Below, one piece after another: positions 36,315 through 44,523 of a DNA stretch of 50,544 nt. The stretch is from Deltaproteobacteria bacterium (GTDB lineage: Bacteria > Myxococcota_A > Polyangia > Haliangiales > Haliangiaceae), in contig JACCRC010000284.1 of the NCBI GenBank assembly GCA_013813765.1, forward strand, positions 1-50,544, in the 5' to 3' direction. Made by a program: the position numbers and the translations under genes. The notes beneath the pieces are model-generated. The model worked only from the letters and a program-made list of their open reading frames with translations. It made no database searches and was not told the DNA's origin. Every line of letters starts with the position of its first letter. The stretch's first letter is position 1.

Positions 36315-37195
36315 TGCTCTCCGCGACGAGCGTCCGCCCGTTCGGGCAGAGCACGTTCAAGACGACGATCTTTCTCGAGCGCAGATTCCGCGCGCACCTC
36401 GTGGTCCGCGACCGCCTGCTGTTCGACTCCGCGTTCTCTCCGCCGGCGAAGAAGGCGAGCGCGTTCGTTCATCTCTACGCGAGCCTCAGGGGTAGCTTCT
36501 CGCTCGATCGCGGCGAGCCGGTGACCGGTCCGCAGGCCTACGTGCTCGCCGAGAACGAGTTCGATCGCGTGACACCGGGTGCACCGACCTTCCGCTCGTG
36601 GGGAGCACCCGGCACGATCTGCGAGCTGCGGGTCCCCGCGAGTGATCTGCGCCGCCCGATCGGCCTGCGCAACGGTCAGCTCGAGCTTCCCCCACCGGTG
36701 TGGGACGCGTACGCCGCGCTCGAGGCCGCGCCCGGCGAGTCCGCACTGCATCAGTTGATCGTGCGGCTGGGCGAGGCCGGGGTGCTGTCGAGTGATCTCA
36801 CGTCGAGCGTCGTCGCCGAGGAGCCGGAGCGGTTCGTGCGGCTGTGGACGGTGCTGAAGCCGCTGTACGAGGACCTCGCGGTGTCGGCGTCGCTGAAGCA
36901 GATCGCGATCGTCGCGAAGCTCTCGCTGCGCCAGCTCGGCCGCGATCTCGGCGATCTGACGCGCACGTTCGGGCTGTTCGGCGCCGGGTTCCGCGATGCG
37001 ATGCGCGTGCTGCGCCTCCGCGCCGCGGTGGTGTTCCTCTCCGCGCCGGGAGCCACACCGAGCGAGGTGGCGAAGGTCGTCGGTTACGGCAGTCTCGACG
37101 CGATGGGCCGCGCGTTTCGAGATGCGCAGCTACCCGCACCGAGCATCGTGCAGGAGGCCGTGCGTTATCCTCTGGGTCTGGCGGAAGCCGGCTGA
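36314..37195 (+). CDS. AraC-type transcription regulator
   Basis: 293 residues from GTG 36314, overlapping the lipoprotein stop by one base. The N-terminal about 190 residues are a ligand-binding-like region (FLERRFRAHLVVRDRLLFDSA; GSFSLDRGEPVTGP) with no recognised family. The C-terminal 100 residues look like an AraC double HTH (SLKQIAIVAKLSLRQLGRDL; ATPSEVAKVVGYGSLDAMGR, where the second helix carries GYGSLDAMGRAF). Target genes are unknown. It ends tail to tail with the hybrid kinase, overlapping by 31 bases. Confidence 0.7.
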   Translation: MLSATSVRPFGQSTFKTTIFLERRFRAHLVVRDRLLFDSAFSPPAKKASAFVHLYASLRGSFSLDRGEPVTGPQAYVLAENEFDRVTPGAPTFRSWGAPGTICELRVPASDLRRPIGLRNGQLELPPPVWDAYAALEAAPGESALHQLIVRLGEAGVLSSDLTSSVVAEEPERFVRLWTVLKPLYEDLAVSASLKQIAIVAKLSLRQLGRDLGDLTRTFGLFGAGFRDAMRVLRLRAAVVFLSAPGATPSEVAKVVGYGSLDAMGRAFRDAQLPAPSIVQEAVRYPLGLAEAG

Positions 37196-38814
37196 GCCGG
37201 GCGACCGACCACGCGCTCGAGCAGCTCGAGATCGACCGGCTTGACCAGGTGCTCGTCGCAGCCCGCTTCGCGCGAGCATTTTCGGTCGGACTCCATGCCG
37301 TAGCCGGTGACCGCGATGATCCGCGCGTCGCACGTGCGCGGATCGTCGCGTAGCGCAGCCGCGACCTCGTAGCCGTTCATCCCGGGGAGGCCGATGTCGA
37401 GCAGCACGACCGCCGGTGTCAGGTCGCGCGCCATCGCGACGGCCGTGGGACCATCCGCAGCGTGATGCGCCTCGTGGCCCCACGCACCTAGCAGCGCGAC
37501 GATCATTTCGGCTGCATCGAGATTGTCGTCGACCACGAGCACGCACGTCTGCGCGGAGGCCGCTCGCTCGACCCGTGGCGGATCGAGGGCGATGCGCGGT
37601 TCGGCGGCGGGAATCCGCACCGTGAACCGGCTGCCGATGCCGACCTGGCTCGTCACGTCGACACGCCCACCGTGGAGCTGCGCGAGCTGGTGGACGACCG
37701 TGAGTCCGACGCCGAGCCCGCCGGAGCGGCGATCGACCGACGGAGAGAGCTGCACGAACGGCTGGAAGATCAGGGGCAACACCGACGCCGGGATGCCGAC
37801 GCCCGTATCTGAGATCTCGATCACCGCCGTCCCCGACTCGTGTGCGACCGCGATCTCGATCACGCCACCTTCCTGCGTGTACTTCGCTGCGTTGAGCAAG
37901 AGGTTCGTGATCATCTGCTCGAGACGCACGCGATCCGCAGTCACGTGCACGCGATCGCGGACCCAGAGTTGCACCGCGTGGCGCTTGGCATCGAACTGCA
38001 CCCGCGTGGCGTCGAGCGCGCGCCGCACCACATCGGACACCTCGAGCAGCTCGAGAGCGAGCGAAACCTTGCCGCGGGTCACGCGCGCGGCGTCGAGCAG
38101 GTCGTCGACGAGACGCGAGAGCTGCGCGGTCTGCCGCTCGAGCACCGCCTCCGCGCGCATCACGATGCCTGGATCGCTCGGACCGCTGCGCAGGAGCTCG
38201 AGGGCCGCCGAGATCGCAGCCATCGGGTTGCGCAGCTCGTGACCGAGCATCGCGAGGAAGTCATCCTTGCGGCGCGACTGCTCCTCGAGCTCGGCGTTGA
38301 GCCGCGCGGACTCTGCGAGCGCGCGCTCGATATCGGTGCGTGCAGCGTCGAGCGCGCATGCGAGGTCGCGGGCCTGGACTCCCCCGAGCTTCGCGACTCG
38401 TGCCTCGCCGTCGGAGAGGAACACGTTGTGCTCCGCGCGCAACATCGCACCGACGAGCGGGAAGTAGTCGAGCACGCTCGTCAGCAGATCGGCATAGGGC
38501 TCGTTGCCGAGCATGATCAACGCGACGCCGTCGGTCCCGACGTGCGCGAACGCGGGCAGCGCAGGTCCATCGCCACCGTCGAGCTCGCCGCGGTGCATCC
38601 CCGGGACGGTGAGCTCGTGAACGAACGAGCGCCACTTCGGGCCACCCGACAGCGCGTGCGAGAAGCCCGGCGCTGGAAGCATCACGTCGAGCACCGTGTC
38701 GCGCAGATAGATCACGACGCGCGCGACGCCGAGAGCATGCGCGAGCTCGGTGGCCGCTTGTTCGCGGCCGGCGACGTCGGAGAACCGAGACAACAACTTC
38801 ACGTGGGCAGACAC
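37165..38814 (-). CDS. Hybrid histidine kinase with C-terminal receiver
   Basis: 549 residues, no transmembrane helix, probably cytosolic. Residues about 1-150 form an unnamed GAF-like sensor region. A coiled coil (about 155-190) leads to HisKA with phospho-accepting His in DDFLAMLGHELRNPMAA, then HATPase_c: N-box LLLNAAKYT, G1 ISDTGVGIP, G2 GGLGVGL. The receiver (about 430-545) has VLVVDDNLDAAEM acidic pair, Asp in LLDIGLPGMNGYE, T in VTGYG and Lys in HLVKPV. It should autophosphorylate and pass phosphate to its own receiver. No separate response regulator is adjacent. Confidence 0.94.
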   Translation of the reverse strand: MSAHVKLLSRFSDVAGREQAATELAHALGVARVVIYLRDTVLDVMLPAPGFSHALSGGPKWRSFVHELTVPGMHRGELDGGDGPALPAFAHVGTDGVALIMLGNEPYADLLTSVLDYFPLVGAMLRAEHNVFLSDGEARVAKLGGVQARDLACALDAARTDIERALAESARLNAELEEQSRRKDDFLAMLGHELRNPMAAISAALELLRSGPSDPGIVMRAEAVLERQTAQLSRLVDDLLDAARVTRGKVSLALELLEVSDVVRRALDATRVQFDAKRHAVQLWVRDRVHVTADRVRLEQMITNLLLNAAKYTQEGGVIEIAVAHESGTAVIEISDTGVGIPASVLPLIFQPFVQLSPSVDRRSGGLGVGLTVVHQLAQLHGGRVDVTSQVGIGSRFTVRIPAAEPRIALDPPRVERAASAQTCVLVVDDNLDAAEMIVALLGAWGHEAHHAADGPTAVAMARDLTPAVVLLDIGLPGMNGYEVAAALRDDPRTCDARIIAVTGYGMESDRKCSREAGCDEHLVKPVDLELLERVVGRPAQPASARPRG

Positions 38815-38878
38815 TAGCGGGCGTTCTCGACGAAGAACGGTCGGCTAACCGCTTCCTCACCAGTGCGCCCACGCGCGA

Positions 38879-40216
38879 TCACAGCATCGGGGAAATCACG
38901 TAGTAGGTCAGCGCGGCGAGCACGACGCCGAGCCCCGACACGGCGACGATGCCGCTGACCGGCAGCGAAGCACCTTCGGGCCGCGGCAGCTCGCGCGCGG
39001 TCTGCTTCGGATCGATGAAGAGCAGCCATGCGGTGACCCCGATCTGGATCGCCGCAACGACGAGATAGCAGCGGGCGTAGTCGCTGTCGAGCCACGAGGT
39101 CAAGGTGGACGAGAACCTGAAGCCCGCCGTCGTCGAGAAGTTCGCGAGCGCCATGTACGCGGTGAACTGTGAAGCTCCGATGCGCGCCCATGACACATCC
39201 ATGCAGAGGGCAAACAGCGTCACCGTCATGATCGAGGTCGCCAGCGTCTGGAGCATGGCGGTCGCGTAGATGAACGCGTCGCTATCCCAGTACTGCGTGA
39301 GCGACCCGAAGACGATCCAGACCACGGCCAGCGAGATCGATGCGATCGCGGCGAGCTTGCGCCGGCCCACCACATCCGCGAGCCAGCCGCCGAGGACCGC
39401 GCCACCGAATCCGGCGGCGAGCCCGAGGCCTCCGGTCAGCCGGGCGTACTCCTCCGGAGTCCACTTCAGATTCTGCGTGAACAGCACGAAGCCGTTCGCG
39501 GTCACGACGCCGAGCGCGAAGTTCACGCTCAGCATCAGCAGCGCGGTGATCAGCACCGAGCGCACCGAGAACACCTCGACGAGCCCCCGCAGCACATCGC
39601 CGAGCCTGGGTCGCTCCTCGAGCGGCTTCGGCGTCTCGCGGACGAGCAGCGGCACCATCATGATCGCGACGAGGATCGCGGTCTGCACGATCAGCGCGGT
39701 CTCGAGGTTCGACGCCGCGACGATCGTCGCCATGACGCTGCCGCCGATGATGCCGCCGCCGTACTTCGACGCGTACATGAGGCCGTTCGCGCGGCCGCGC
39801 TCGTGCTCCTCGAGCAGATCGACGGCGAGCGCATCGACCGCGACGTCCTGCAGCGAGTTGAACACCGTGTGGACCAGGACGATCCACGCGAGCATCTTCA
39901 GATCGACCGTCAGATCCGGGATCAGGATCATCGACAGGATCGTCAGCGCCATCATCCCCTGCGCGAACACGATCCACGGGCGCCGCCGACCGAACCGCGG
40001 CAGCGTGTACGCGTCGATGATCGGTCCCCACACCCACTTGAAGGAGTACGGCAGCGTCGTCATCGCGAGCGCCGAGCCGATCGCAGCCGTGTCGAGCCCG
40101 CGCTCTCCGAGGTACGCCGGGATGGTCACCGCGGTGAAGCCCCAGGGGATGCCCTGCGCCACGTACAGCGTGCACAGCGTGAAGAGTCGCAGCCAGCGTC
40201 GTTCCGCGAGGCTCAT
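38879..40216 (-). CDS. MFS transporter, PAT/AmpG-like
   Basis: 445 residues with about 12 membrane helices. The N-terminal block (LYVAQGIPWGFTAVTIPAYL, LPYSFKWVWGPIIDAY, FGRRRPWI) and NSLQDVAVDALAVDLL are typical of the PAT/AmpG group, which includes muropeptide permeases and acetyl-CoA-type transporters. No beta-lactamase or recycling gene is adjacent, so the substrate is not settled. A TACGAT hexamer at 40237-40232 on the minus strand lies 15 bases upstream of the ATG and may be its -10. It diverges from the GIDE gene. Confidence 0.9.
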   Translation of the reverse strand: MSLAERRWLRLFTLCTLYVAQGIPWGFTAVTIPAYLGERGLDTAAIGSALAMTTLPYSFKWVWGPIIDAYTLPRFGRRRPWIVFAQGMMALTILSMILIPDLTVDLKMLAWIVLVHTVFNSLQDVAVDALAVDLLEEHERGRANGLMYASKYGGGIIGGSVMATIVAASNLETALIVQTAILVAIMMVPLLVRETPKPLEERPRLGDVLRGLVEVFSVRSVLITALLMLSVNFALGVVTANGFVLFTQNLKWTPEEYARLTGGLGLAAGFGGAVLGGWLADVVGRRKLAAIASISLAVVWIVFGSLTQYWDSDAFIYATAMLQTLATSIMTVTLFALCMDVSWARIGASQFTAYMALANFSTTAGFRFSSTLTSWLDSDYARCYLVVAAIQIGVTAWLLFIDPKQTARELPRPEGASLPVSGIVAVSGLGVVLAALTYYVISPML

Positions 40217-40257
40217 GGTCTCAGCCGGAACATCGTATCCTTATTGGTGGGGGAAAC

Positions 40258-40974
40258 ATGAGTCAGCTGCACGTGTGGGGTGTGATGGCGAGGGGCTCGC
40301 TCTCCGGTGGAGCGTGGCTCGTCATCATCCTCGTGATCCTCGCGATCATGGTCCTCAGCTGGTACTTCAGCGAGGCGCAACGGACGAAGCGACAGCTGCT
40401 CGCGGCCAAGCCGTGGACGCTGAGCGAGCTGCCCGAGGATACGCACGGCCGCGTGATCGGTCAGGCGCATGCGATCGGCGAGCAGCTGCAGGGGCCGCTG
40501 ACCGGCCGCCCGTGCGTCTACTACGTCGCGATGGTCGAGGAGCAGCGCTCGACAGGTCGCTCGACGTACTGGAAGACGATCGTGTCGGAGACCCGCGGTG
40601 TTCCGTTCATGATCGAGGACGGCACGGGCCGGGCGATCGTCGATCCGAACGGCGCGCAGGTCGCGCTCGACTTCGATGGCACCAGCAAGTCGGGCACGTT
40701 CAACGACGCTGACCCGGTTCAAGAAGCCTTCCTCGCGCGCCACGGTCACAAGAGCGAAGGCTGGGTCTTCAACAAGTCGCTGCGCTATCGCGAGGCGATC
40801 ATCGAGATCGGGGAGACCGTCGCCGTGCTCGGCTCCGGCGTTCGGGAGCCCGATCCGAACGCGGCTCCGGAGGCCGCGTATCGCGGGGCCCCGCCCACGC
40901 GGCTCCGGCTGACCAGCTCGCCGAAGTTTCCGCTCGTCATCAGCGACGACCCGACGACCACGCGTACGAGCTGA
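40258..40974 (+). CDS. GIDE-type (E3-ligase-like) domain membrane protein
   Basis: 238 residues. One N-terminal membrane helix (AWLVIILVILAIMVLSWYF), then a domain like eukaryotic GIDE/MULAN: GRVIGQAHAIGEQLQGPLTGRPCVYYVAMVEE, TRGVPFMIEDGTGRAIVDPNGAQVALD, SLRYREAIIEIGETVAVLGSG. No RING domain is present, so this is not a ubiquitin ligase; the domain is known in bacteria. A strong purine-rich site (GGTGGGGGAA) is 3 bases from ATG 40258. The C-terminus is Pro/Arg-rich and probably cytosolic. Function unknown. Confidence 0.8.
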   Translation: MSQLHVWGVMARGSLSGGAWLVIILVILAIMVLSWYFSEAQRTKRQLLAAKPWTLSELPEDTHGRVIGQAHAIGEQLQGPLTGRPCVYYVAMVEEQRSTGRSTYWKTIVSETRGVPFMIEDGTGRAIVDPNGAQVALDFDGTSKSGTFNDADPVQEAFLARHGHKSEGWVFNKSLRYREAIIEIGETVAVLGSGVREPDPNAAPEAAYRGAPPTRLRLTSSPKFPLVISDDPTTTRTS

Positions 40975-40988
40975 ATCCCGCGCGGCAG

Positions 40989-41069
40989 GGTGCGACAGCG
41001 TCCCTCCTGCGACGATCGGTGCGACAGGTCTCAGCCTCGCAAAACGCAGTGCAAGTGACCGAAATTCGG
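40989..41069. promoter_or_regulatory. Repeated TGCGAC sites and palindrome before the 50-residue gene
   Basis: GGTGCGACAG occurs at 40989-40998 and 41018-41027, with TGCGACG at 41008-41014 between them. A perfect 11-base palindrome CCGAAATTCGG follows at 41059-41069. The layout suggests regulator binding in the 175-base gap between the GIDE gene and the small gene at 41150, but no known box is recognised. Confidence 0.35.
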
Positions 41070-41149
41070 TAGGTTCGAATTGGCTCGTCTGTTGAACATG
41101 GTGGTACTCGCGGCGTGAATGCCGCATCGAAAAGAAAGAAGGAGCCACC

Positions 41150-41302
41150 ATGACCCGACTCGACACCATCGCTACCCGCCAGAAGAAGAGCTTCGTTCGT
41201 GACGTGGTGTTTGCCGCGTTCGTGGCCCTCGCCGCGGTCGTGTCGATCACCGGCGTTGGCACCGCGGTCGCCGCGTCCAGCACGCACGTAGCCCAGCGTT
41301 AG
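41150..41302 (+). CDS. Small single-pass membrane protein of 50 residues
   Basis: A short gene: ATG 41150 to TAG 41302. A strong SD (AAGGAG, 5-base spacing) precedes it, stronger than for most genes here. The product has a basic N-terminus (RLDTIATRQKKSFVRD), one hydrophobic helix (VVFAAFVALAAVVSITGVGTAVAA) and a short end (SSTHVAQR). It could be a membrane peptide or a cleaved export signal; I recognise no family. An imperfect stem (GCGGC/GCCGC, about 41110-41126) lies in the leader. upp starts 18 bases downstream. Confidence 0.7.
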   Translation: MTRLDTIATRQKKSFVRDVVFAAFVALAAVVSITGVGTAVAASSTHVAQR

Positions 41303-41320
41303 TCGTGTAGGGTCCGTGCC

Positions 41321-41953
41321 ATGGCAGGCACGGTCCACGTCATCGACCACCCACTCGTCCAGCACAAGCTGACGCTGATGCGGTCCAAGGAGACCAGCAC
41401 CAGCAAGTTCCGGAGCCTGCTCCGGGAGATCAGCATGCTCCTCGCCTATGAGGTGTGGCGCGATCTCAAGACGTCGCTCGTCGACATCGAGACGCCGATC
41501 GCGCCGATGAAGGCACCGATGCTCGACGGCAAGAAGACCGCGATCATCGCGATCCTCCGCGCCGGCGGCGGCATCCTCGAAGGCATGCTCGACGTGCTGC
41601 CCTCGGCGCGCATCGGCCACATCGGCCTCTATCGCGATCCGAAGACGCTCGAGCCCGTCGAGTACTACTACAAGGTCCCCGAGAGCCTCGACAGTCGCGA
41701 GGTGATCGTGGTTGACCCGATGCTCGCCACCGGCAACTCCGCCGTCGCAGCCGTCGCGCGTCTGAAGGAGAGCAACCCGCGCTCGATCAAGTTCGTGTGC
41801 CTGCTCACCTGCCCCGAGGGCATCAAGGTGTTTCACGCGGCGCACCCCGAGGTCCCGATCTACACGGCGGCGATCGACGAGCGGCTCAACGAGAAGAGCT
41901 ACATCGTCCCCGGCCTCGGCGACGCAGGCGATCGCCTGTTCGGGACGAAGTGA
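41321..41953 (+). CDS. upp: Uracil phosphoribosyltransferase
   Basis: Converts uracil and PRPP to UMP in pyrimidine salvage; cytosolic. 210 residues, the usual size. Recognised by [34 protein letters not shown], the substrate loop [14 protein letters not shown], the PRPP loop [18 protein letters not shown], and the C-terminal uracil-binding block [20 protein letters not shown] followed by DAGDR. The stop overlaps the next start by one base (TGATG). Confidence 0.97.
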   Translation: MAGTVHVIDHPLVQHKLTLMRSKETSTSKFRSLLREISMLLAYEVWRDLKTSLVDIETPIAPMKAPMLDGKKTAIIAILRAGGGILEGMLDVLPSARIGHIGLYRDPKTLEPVEYYYKVPESLDSREVIVVDPMLATGNSAVAAVARLKESNPRSIKFVCLLTCPEGIKVFHAAHPEVPIYTAAIDERLNEKSYIVPGLGDAGDRLFGTK

Positions 41954-42543
41954 TGCGCGCGCTCGCGATCGTGCTGCTGCTCGTCCCTGCCATCGGACAC
42001 GCGGACTCGTACGTCGAGCTCGGCGGTGGCCTGAACATCCCGGTCTCCGACGACGAGTACACCCGCTACGTCGAACCGAGCCCGAATCTGTTCGTGCGGA
42101 TCGGCGGCGGTGGCCCGCGGGTCGGCGGGATGTTCAGCGTCGACTGGACACCGCTCGCATCCGACGACGGGCAGTTTGTCGACTTCAACCGGTTCCGGAT
42201 CCTCGGGCACGTGGTCGCGCGCGGTAAGGCGGGGCCCAAGGTCGAGCTCGCCGGCCGCTTCGGCGCGGGCATCGACATCATGCGCCTTGCGGTCGATGCC
42301 ACGATCCTGGGCATTCGCTTCGAGGGCTCCGACACCGACCTGGGTTTCGCGCTCGAGGTCGGCGGCGGCGCGTGGTTCACGGTCGGCGCGGGCTCTACCC
42401 AGGTCGGGGTCGAGCTGGTGCTTCCGATCGCCTATCACGCGACCGAGGGCAACCCGAACAACCCCACGGACCCCGACAACGCGCGGTTCGAATACACCAG
42501 CGTCGACCTCCAGATCCTCGGGGGTGTGCGCCTGCGTCTCTGA
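41953..42543 (+). CDS. Outer-membrane beta-barrel-like protein
   Basis: 196 residues. A signal peptide (RALAIVLLLVPAIGHA, cleavage about residue 17), then alternating strands with Gly turns (YVELGGGLNIPVSDD, LFVRIGGGGPRVGGMFSVDW, VELAGRFGAGIDIMRLAV, AWFTVGAGSTQVGVELVLPI) ending in LQILGGVRLRL. The terminal Leu and strand pattern fit a small outer-membrane barrel, but the family is not named. ATG 41953 is coupled to the upp stop. Confidence 0.7.
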   Translation: MRALAIVLLLVPAIGHADSYVELGGGLNIPVSDDEYTRYVEPSPNLFVRIGGGGPRVGGMFSVDWTPLASDDGQFVDFNRFRILGHVVARGKAGPKVELAGRFGAGIDIMRLAVDATILGIRFEGSDTDLGFALEVGGGAWFTVGAGSTQVGVELVLPIAYHATEGNPNNPTDPDNARFEYTSVDLQILGGVRLRL

Positions 42544-42600
42544 CGCGCTTTTTGCGCCTCGGTTACGCGCCGGAAACATGAATCCCCTGACGATTGGGGC

Positions 42601-43815
42601 ATGAACACTGGCGACACCGCGTGGCTGCTGATCTCGGCAGCGCTCGTGATGCTCATGACCCCCGCCCTCGCGCTGTTCTACGGCGGCATGGTGCAGGGGA
42701 AGAACGTCCTCTCGACGTTCATGCACAGCTTCTTCGCGCTCGGGCTCGTCACCGTGCAGTTCGCACTGGTCGGTTACTCGCTGTGCTTCGGCACGAGCTG
42801 GAACGGTCTCATCGGCGGCTTTGACTTCGTCGGCCTCGCAGGTGTCGGTACCGGGCCCATGACCGAGGGCGCGACCGTCCCGCACTTCGCGTTCATGATC
42901 TACCAGTGCATGTTCGCGGTGATCGCCCCGGCGCTGATCTCCGGTGCGTACGCCGAGCGCTTCAAGTTCTCGGCGTACTGCCTGTTCACCGTGCTGTGGG
43001 CGACGTTCGTCTACGATCCAATCGCGCACTGGTCGTGGGCCACCGAGGGCTGGCTCATGAAGCTCGGTGCGATCGACTTTGCCGGCGGCACCGTCGTTCA
43101 CCTCTCGTCGGGTGTCTCGGCGCTGGTGATCGCGCTCGTGCTCGGCAAGCGCAAGGGCTATCCGACCACGCGCCACCCGCCGCATGATCTGACGATGACC
43201 GTCGTCGGCGCCGGCATCCTGTGGTTCGGCTGGTTCGGCTTCAACGCGGGCGGCGGCTCGCTCTCCGACGGCCGCGCGTCGATGGCGCTCGTCAACACGC
43301 ACCTCGCGGCGGCGACTGGTGCGCTGACCTGGTGCATCGTCGAAGGCGCGCGGATCAAGAAGGCCACGATGCTCGGCTTCGCATCCGGGCTCATCGCCGG
43401 TCTCGTCGCGATCACGCCCGCCGCGGGCTTCGTGTCGCCGATGGCAGCACTCGCGATCGGCGCGATCGCCGGTGCGGTGTGCTACGGCGCGGTGCTCCTG
43501 AAGGCGAAGCTCGGCTACGACGACGCCCTCGACGCGTTCGGCGTGCACGGTGTCGGCGGCGCGACCGGCGCGCTGCTCACCGGCATCCTCGCGATGGAGA
43601 TCTACGGCGGCGGCGTGTCGCTGCTCGGCAAGCAGGCGATCGCGATCGGCGCCGCGGGCGCGTGGTCCGCGGTGGTCACGTTCGTCCTCCTGAAGGGCAT
43701 CGATCTCGTCGTCGGCCTGCGCGTCGACCCAGAGGTCGAGCACGACGGCCTCGATGGTGCACTCCACGGGGAGTCCGCCTACGGCGGCGCCGGCTCGGCG
43801 ACGCACGGGGGCTGA
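42601..43815 (+). CDS. amt: Ammonium transporter
   Basis: 404 residues with 11 predicted membrane helices. Amt signatures: DTAWLLISAALVMLMTPALALFYGG, DFAGGTVVHLSSGVSAL (first pore His), ILWFGWFGFNAGGG, the second pore His in FGVHGVGGATGALLTG, and the C-terminal DPEVEHDGLDGALHGESAY. It admits NH4+/NH3 into the cell. No GlnK (glnB family) gene follows, which is unusual; the HTH-cupin gene comes next. Upstream, CCCC/GGGG half-sites flank the short leader. Confidence 0.96.
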   Translation: MNTGDTAWLLISAALVMLMTPALALFYGGMVQGKNVLSTFMHSFFALGLVTVQFALVGYSLCFGTSWNGLIGGFDFVGLAGVGTGPMTEGATVPHFAFMIYQCMFAVIAPALISGAYAERFKFSAYCLFTVLWATFVYDPIAHWSWATEGWLMKLGAIDFAGGTVVHLSSGVSALVIALVLGKRKGYPTTRHPPHDLTMTVVGAGILWFGWFGFNAGGGSLSDGRASMALVNTHLAAATGALTWCIVEGARIKKATMLGFASGLIAGLVAITPAAGFVSPMAALAIGAIAGAVCYGAVLLKAKLGYDDALDAFGVHGVGGATGALLTGILAMEIYGGGVSLLGKQAIAIGAAGAWSAVVTFVLLKGIDLVVGLRVDPEVEHDGLDGALHGESAYGGAGSATHGG

Positions 43816-43843
43816 GCCGGGCAATTCCGCTATAGCAGATGCA

Positions 43844-43864
43844 CCCGTGATATACGTTCACGGG
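43844..43864. promoter_or_regulatory. Candidate operator before the HTH-cupin gene
   Basis: Inverted repeat CCCGTGA (43844-43850), 7-base TATACGT, TCACGGG (43858-43864). The centre contains a TATACG -10-like hexamer and the site ends 5 bases before GTG 43870. A dimeric HTH protein bound here would block both transcription and initiation, so autoregulation is plausible. Confidence 0.45.
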
Positions 43865-43869
43865 CCCAG

Positions 43870-44523
43870 GTGAAGAAGAAACCCGTGACCAAGCCGGCCA
43901 CCGCCGAGGTGCCGATCGTTCCCACTCCGACCAGCGCCGCGGGACCCGCCGAGGCGCAGACCGATCTCGCACCGGTGGTCGGCGGGAACCTTCGTCGTCT
44001 CCGCACGCGCCGCGGTCTCTCGCTCGAGCGCCTGGCCCAGATCTCGGGCGTGTCGCGCGCGATGCTCGGCCAGATCGAGCTCGGCCAGTCCGCACCGACG
44101 ATCAACGTGCTGTGGAAGATCGCCCGCGCACTCGAGGTCACGTTCTCCGCTCTGATCTCGGCACGCACGCAGTCCGGTGCGCTCGTGCTGCGCTCCACCG
44201 ACTCGAAGATCCTCACGAGCAAGGACCGCAGCTTCAGCTCGCGCGCCCTGTTCCCGTTCGACGAGCCGCGTCGTGTCGAGTTCTACGAGCTGCGCCTGTC
44301 GGCCGGCTCCATCGAGGACGCGGATGCGCACCCGCCCGGTACCAGCGAAAACCTCGTGGTCACCGCCGGGACCGTCGAGATCGACGTCGCGGGCGACACG
44401 CACAAGCTCGAGGCAGGTGACTCGATCCTGTTCGAGGCCGACACGCCGCACGCGTATCGCAACGTCGGGCGCAACGAGGCCGTGATGTACCTCGTGATGA
44501 CGTACGCCGAAGAGATCGGCTGA
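43870..44523 (+). CDS. HTH (XRE) - cupin transcription regulator
   Basis: 217 residues from GTG 43870. A Pro/Thr/Ala-rich leader (about 1-35) precedes a Cro/C1-type HTH (NLRRLRTRRGLSLERLAQIS, GVSRAMLGQIELGQSAPTIN). The C-terminal cupin (about 130-217) holds GTSENLVVTAGTVEIDVAGD, HKLEAGDSILFEADTPHAYRN. Such proteins sense small molecules, for example putrescine or amino acids, in the PuuR-like group. A role with the neighbouring amt gene is possible but unproven. The palindrome at 43844-43864 is the best operator candidate. Confidence 0.92.
   Translation: MKKKPVTKPATAEVPIVPTPTSAAGPAEAQTDLAPVVGGNLRRLRTRRGLSLERLAQISGVSRAMLGQIELGQSAPTINVLWKIARALEVTFSALISARTQSGALVLRSTDSKILTSKDRSFSSRALFPFDEPRRVEFYELRLSAGSIEDADAHPPGTSENLVVTAGTVEIDVAGDTHKLEAGDSILFEADTPHAYRNVGRNEAVMYLVMTYAEEIG

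Noticed and set aside
38823-38838. GTTCT...AGAAC repeat as an SOS box
   Set aside because: Spacing and half-sites do not match the LexA boxes I know, and no repair gene follows.
40258-40974. Eukaryote-derived ubiquitin ligase
   Set aside because: No RING or other E2-binding motif is present; only the GIDE-like domain is seen, which is also known in bacteria.
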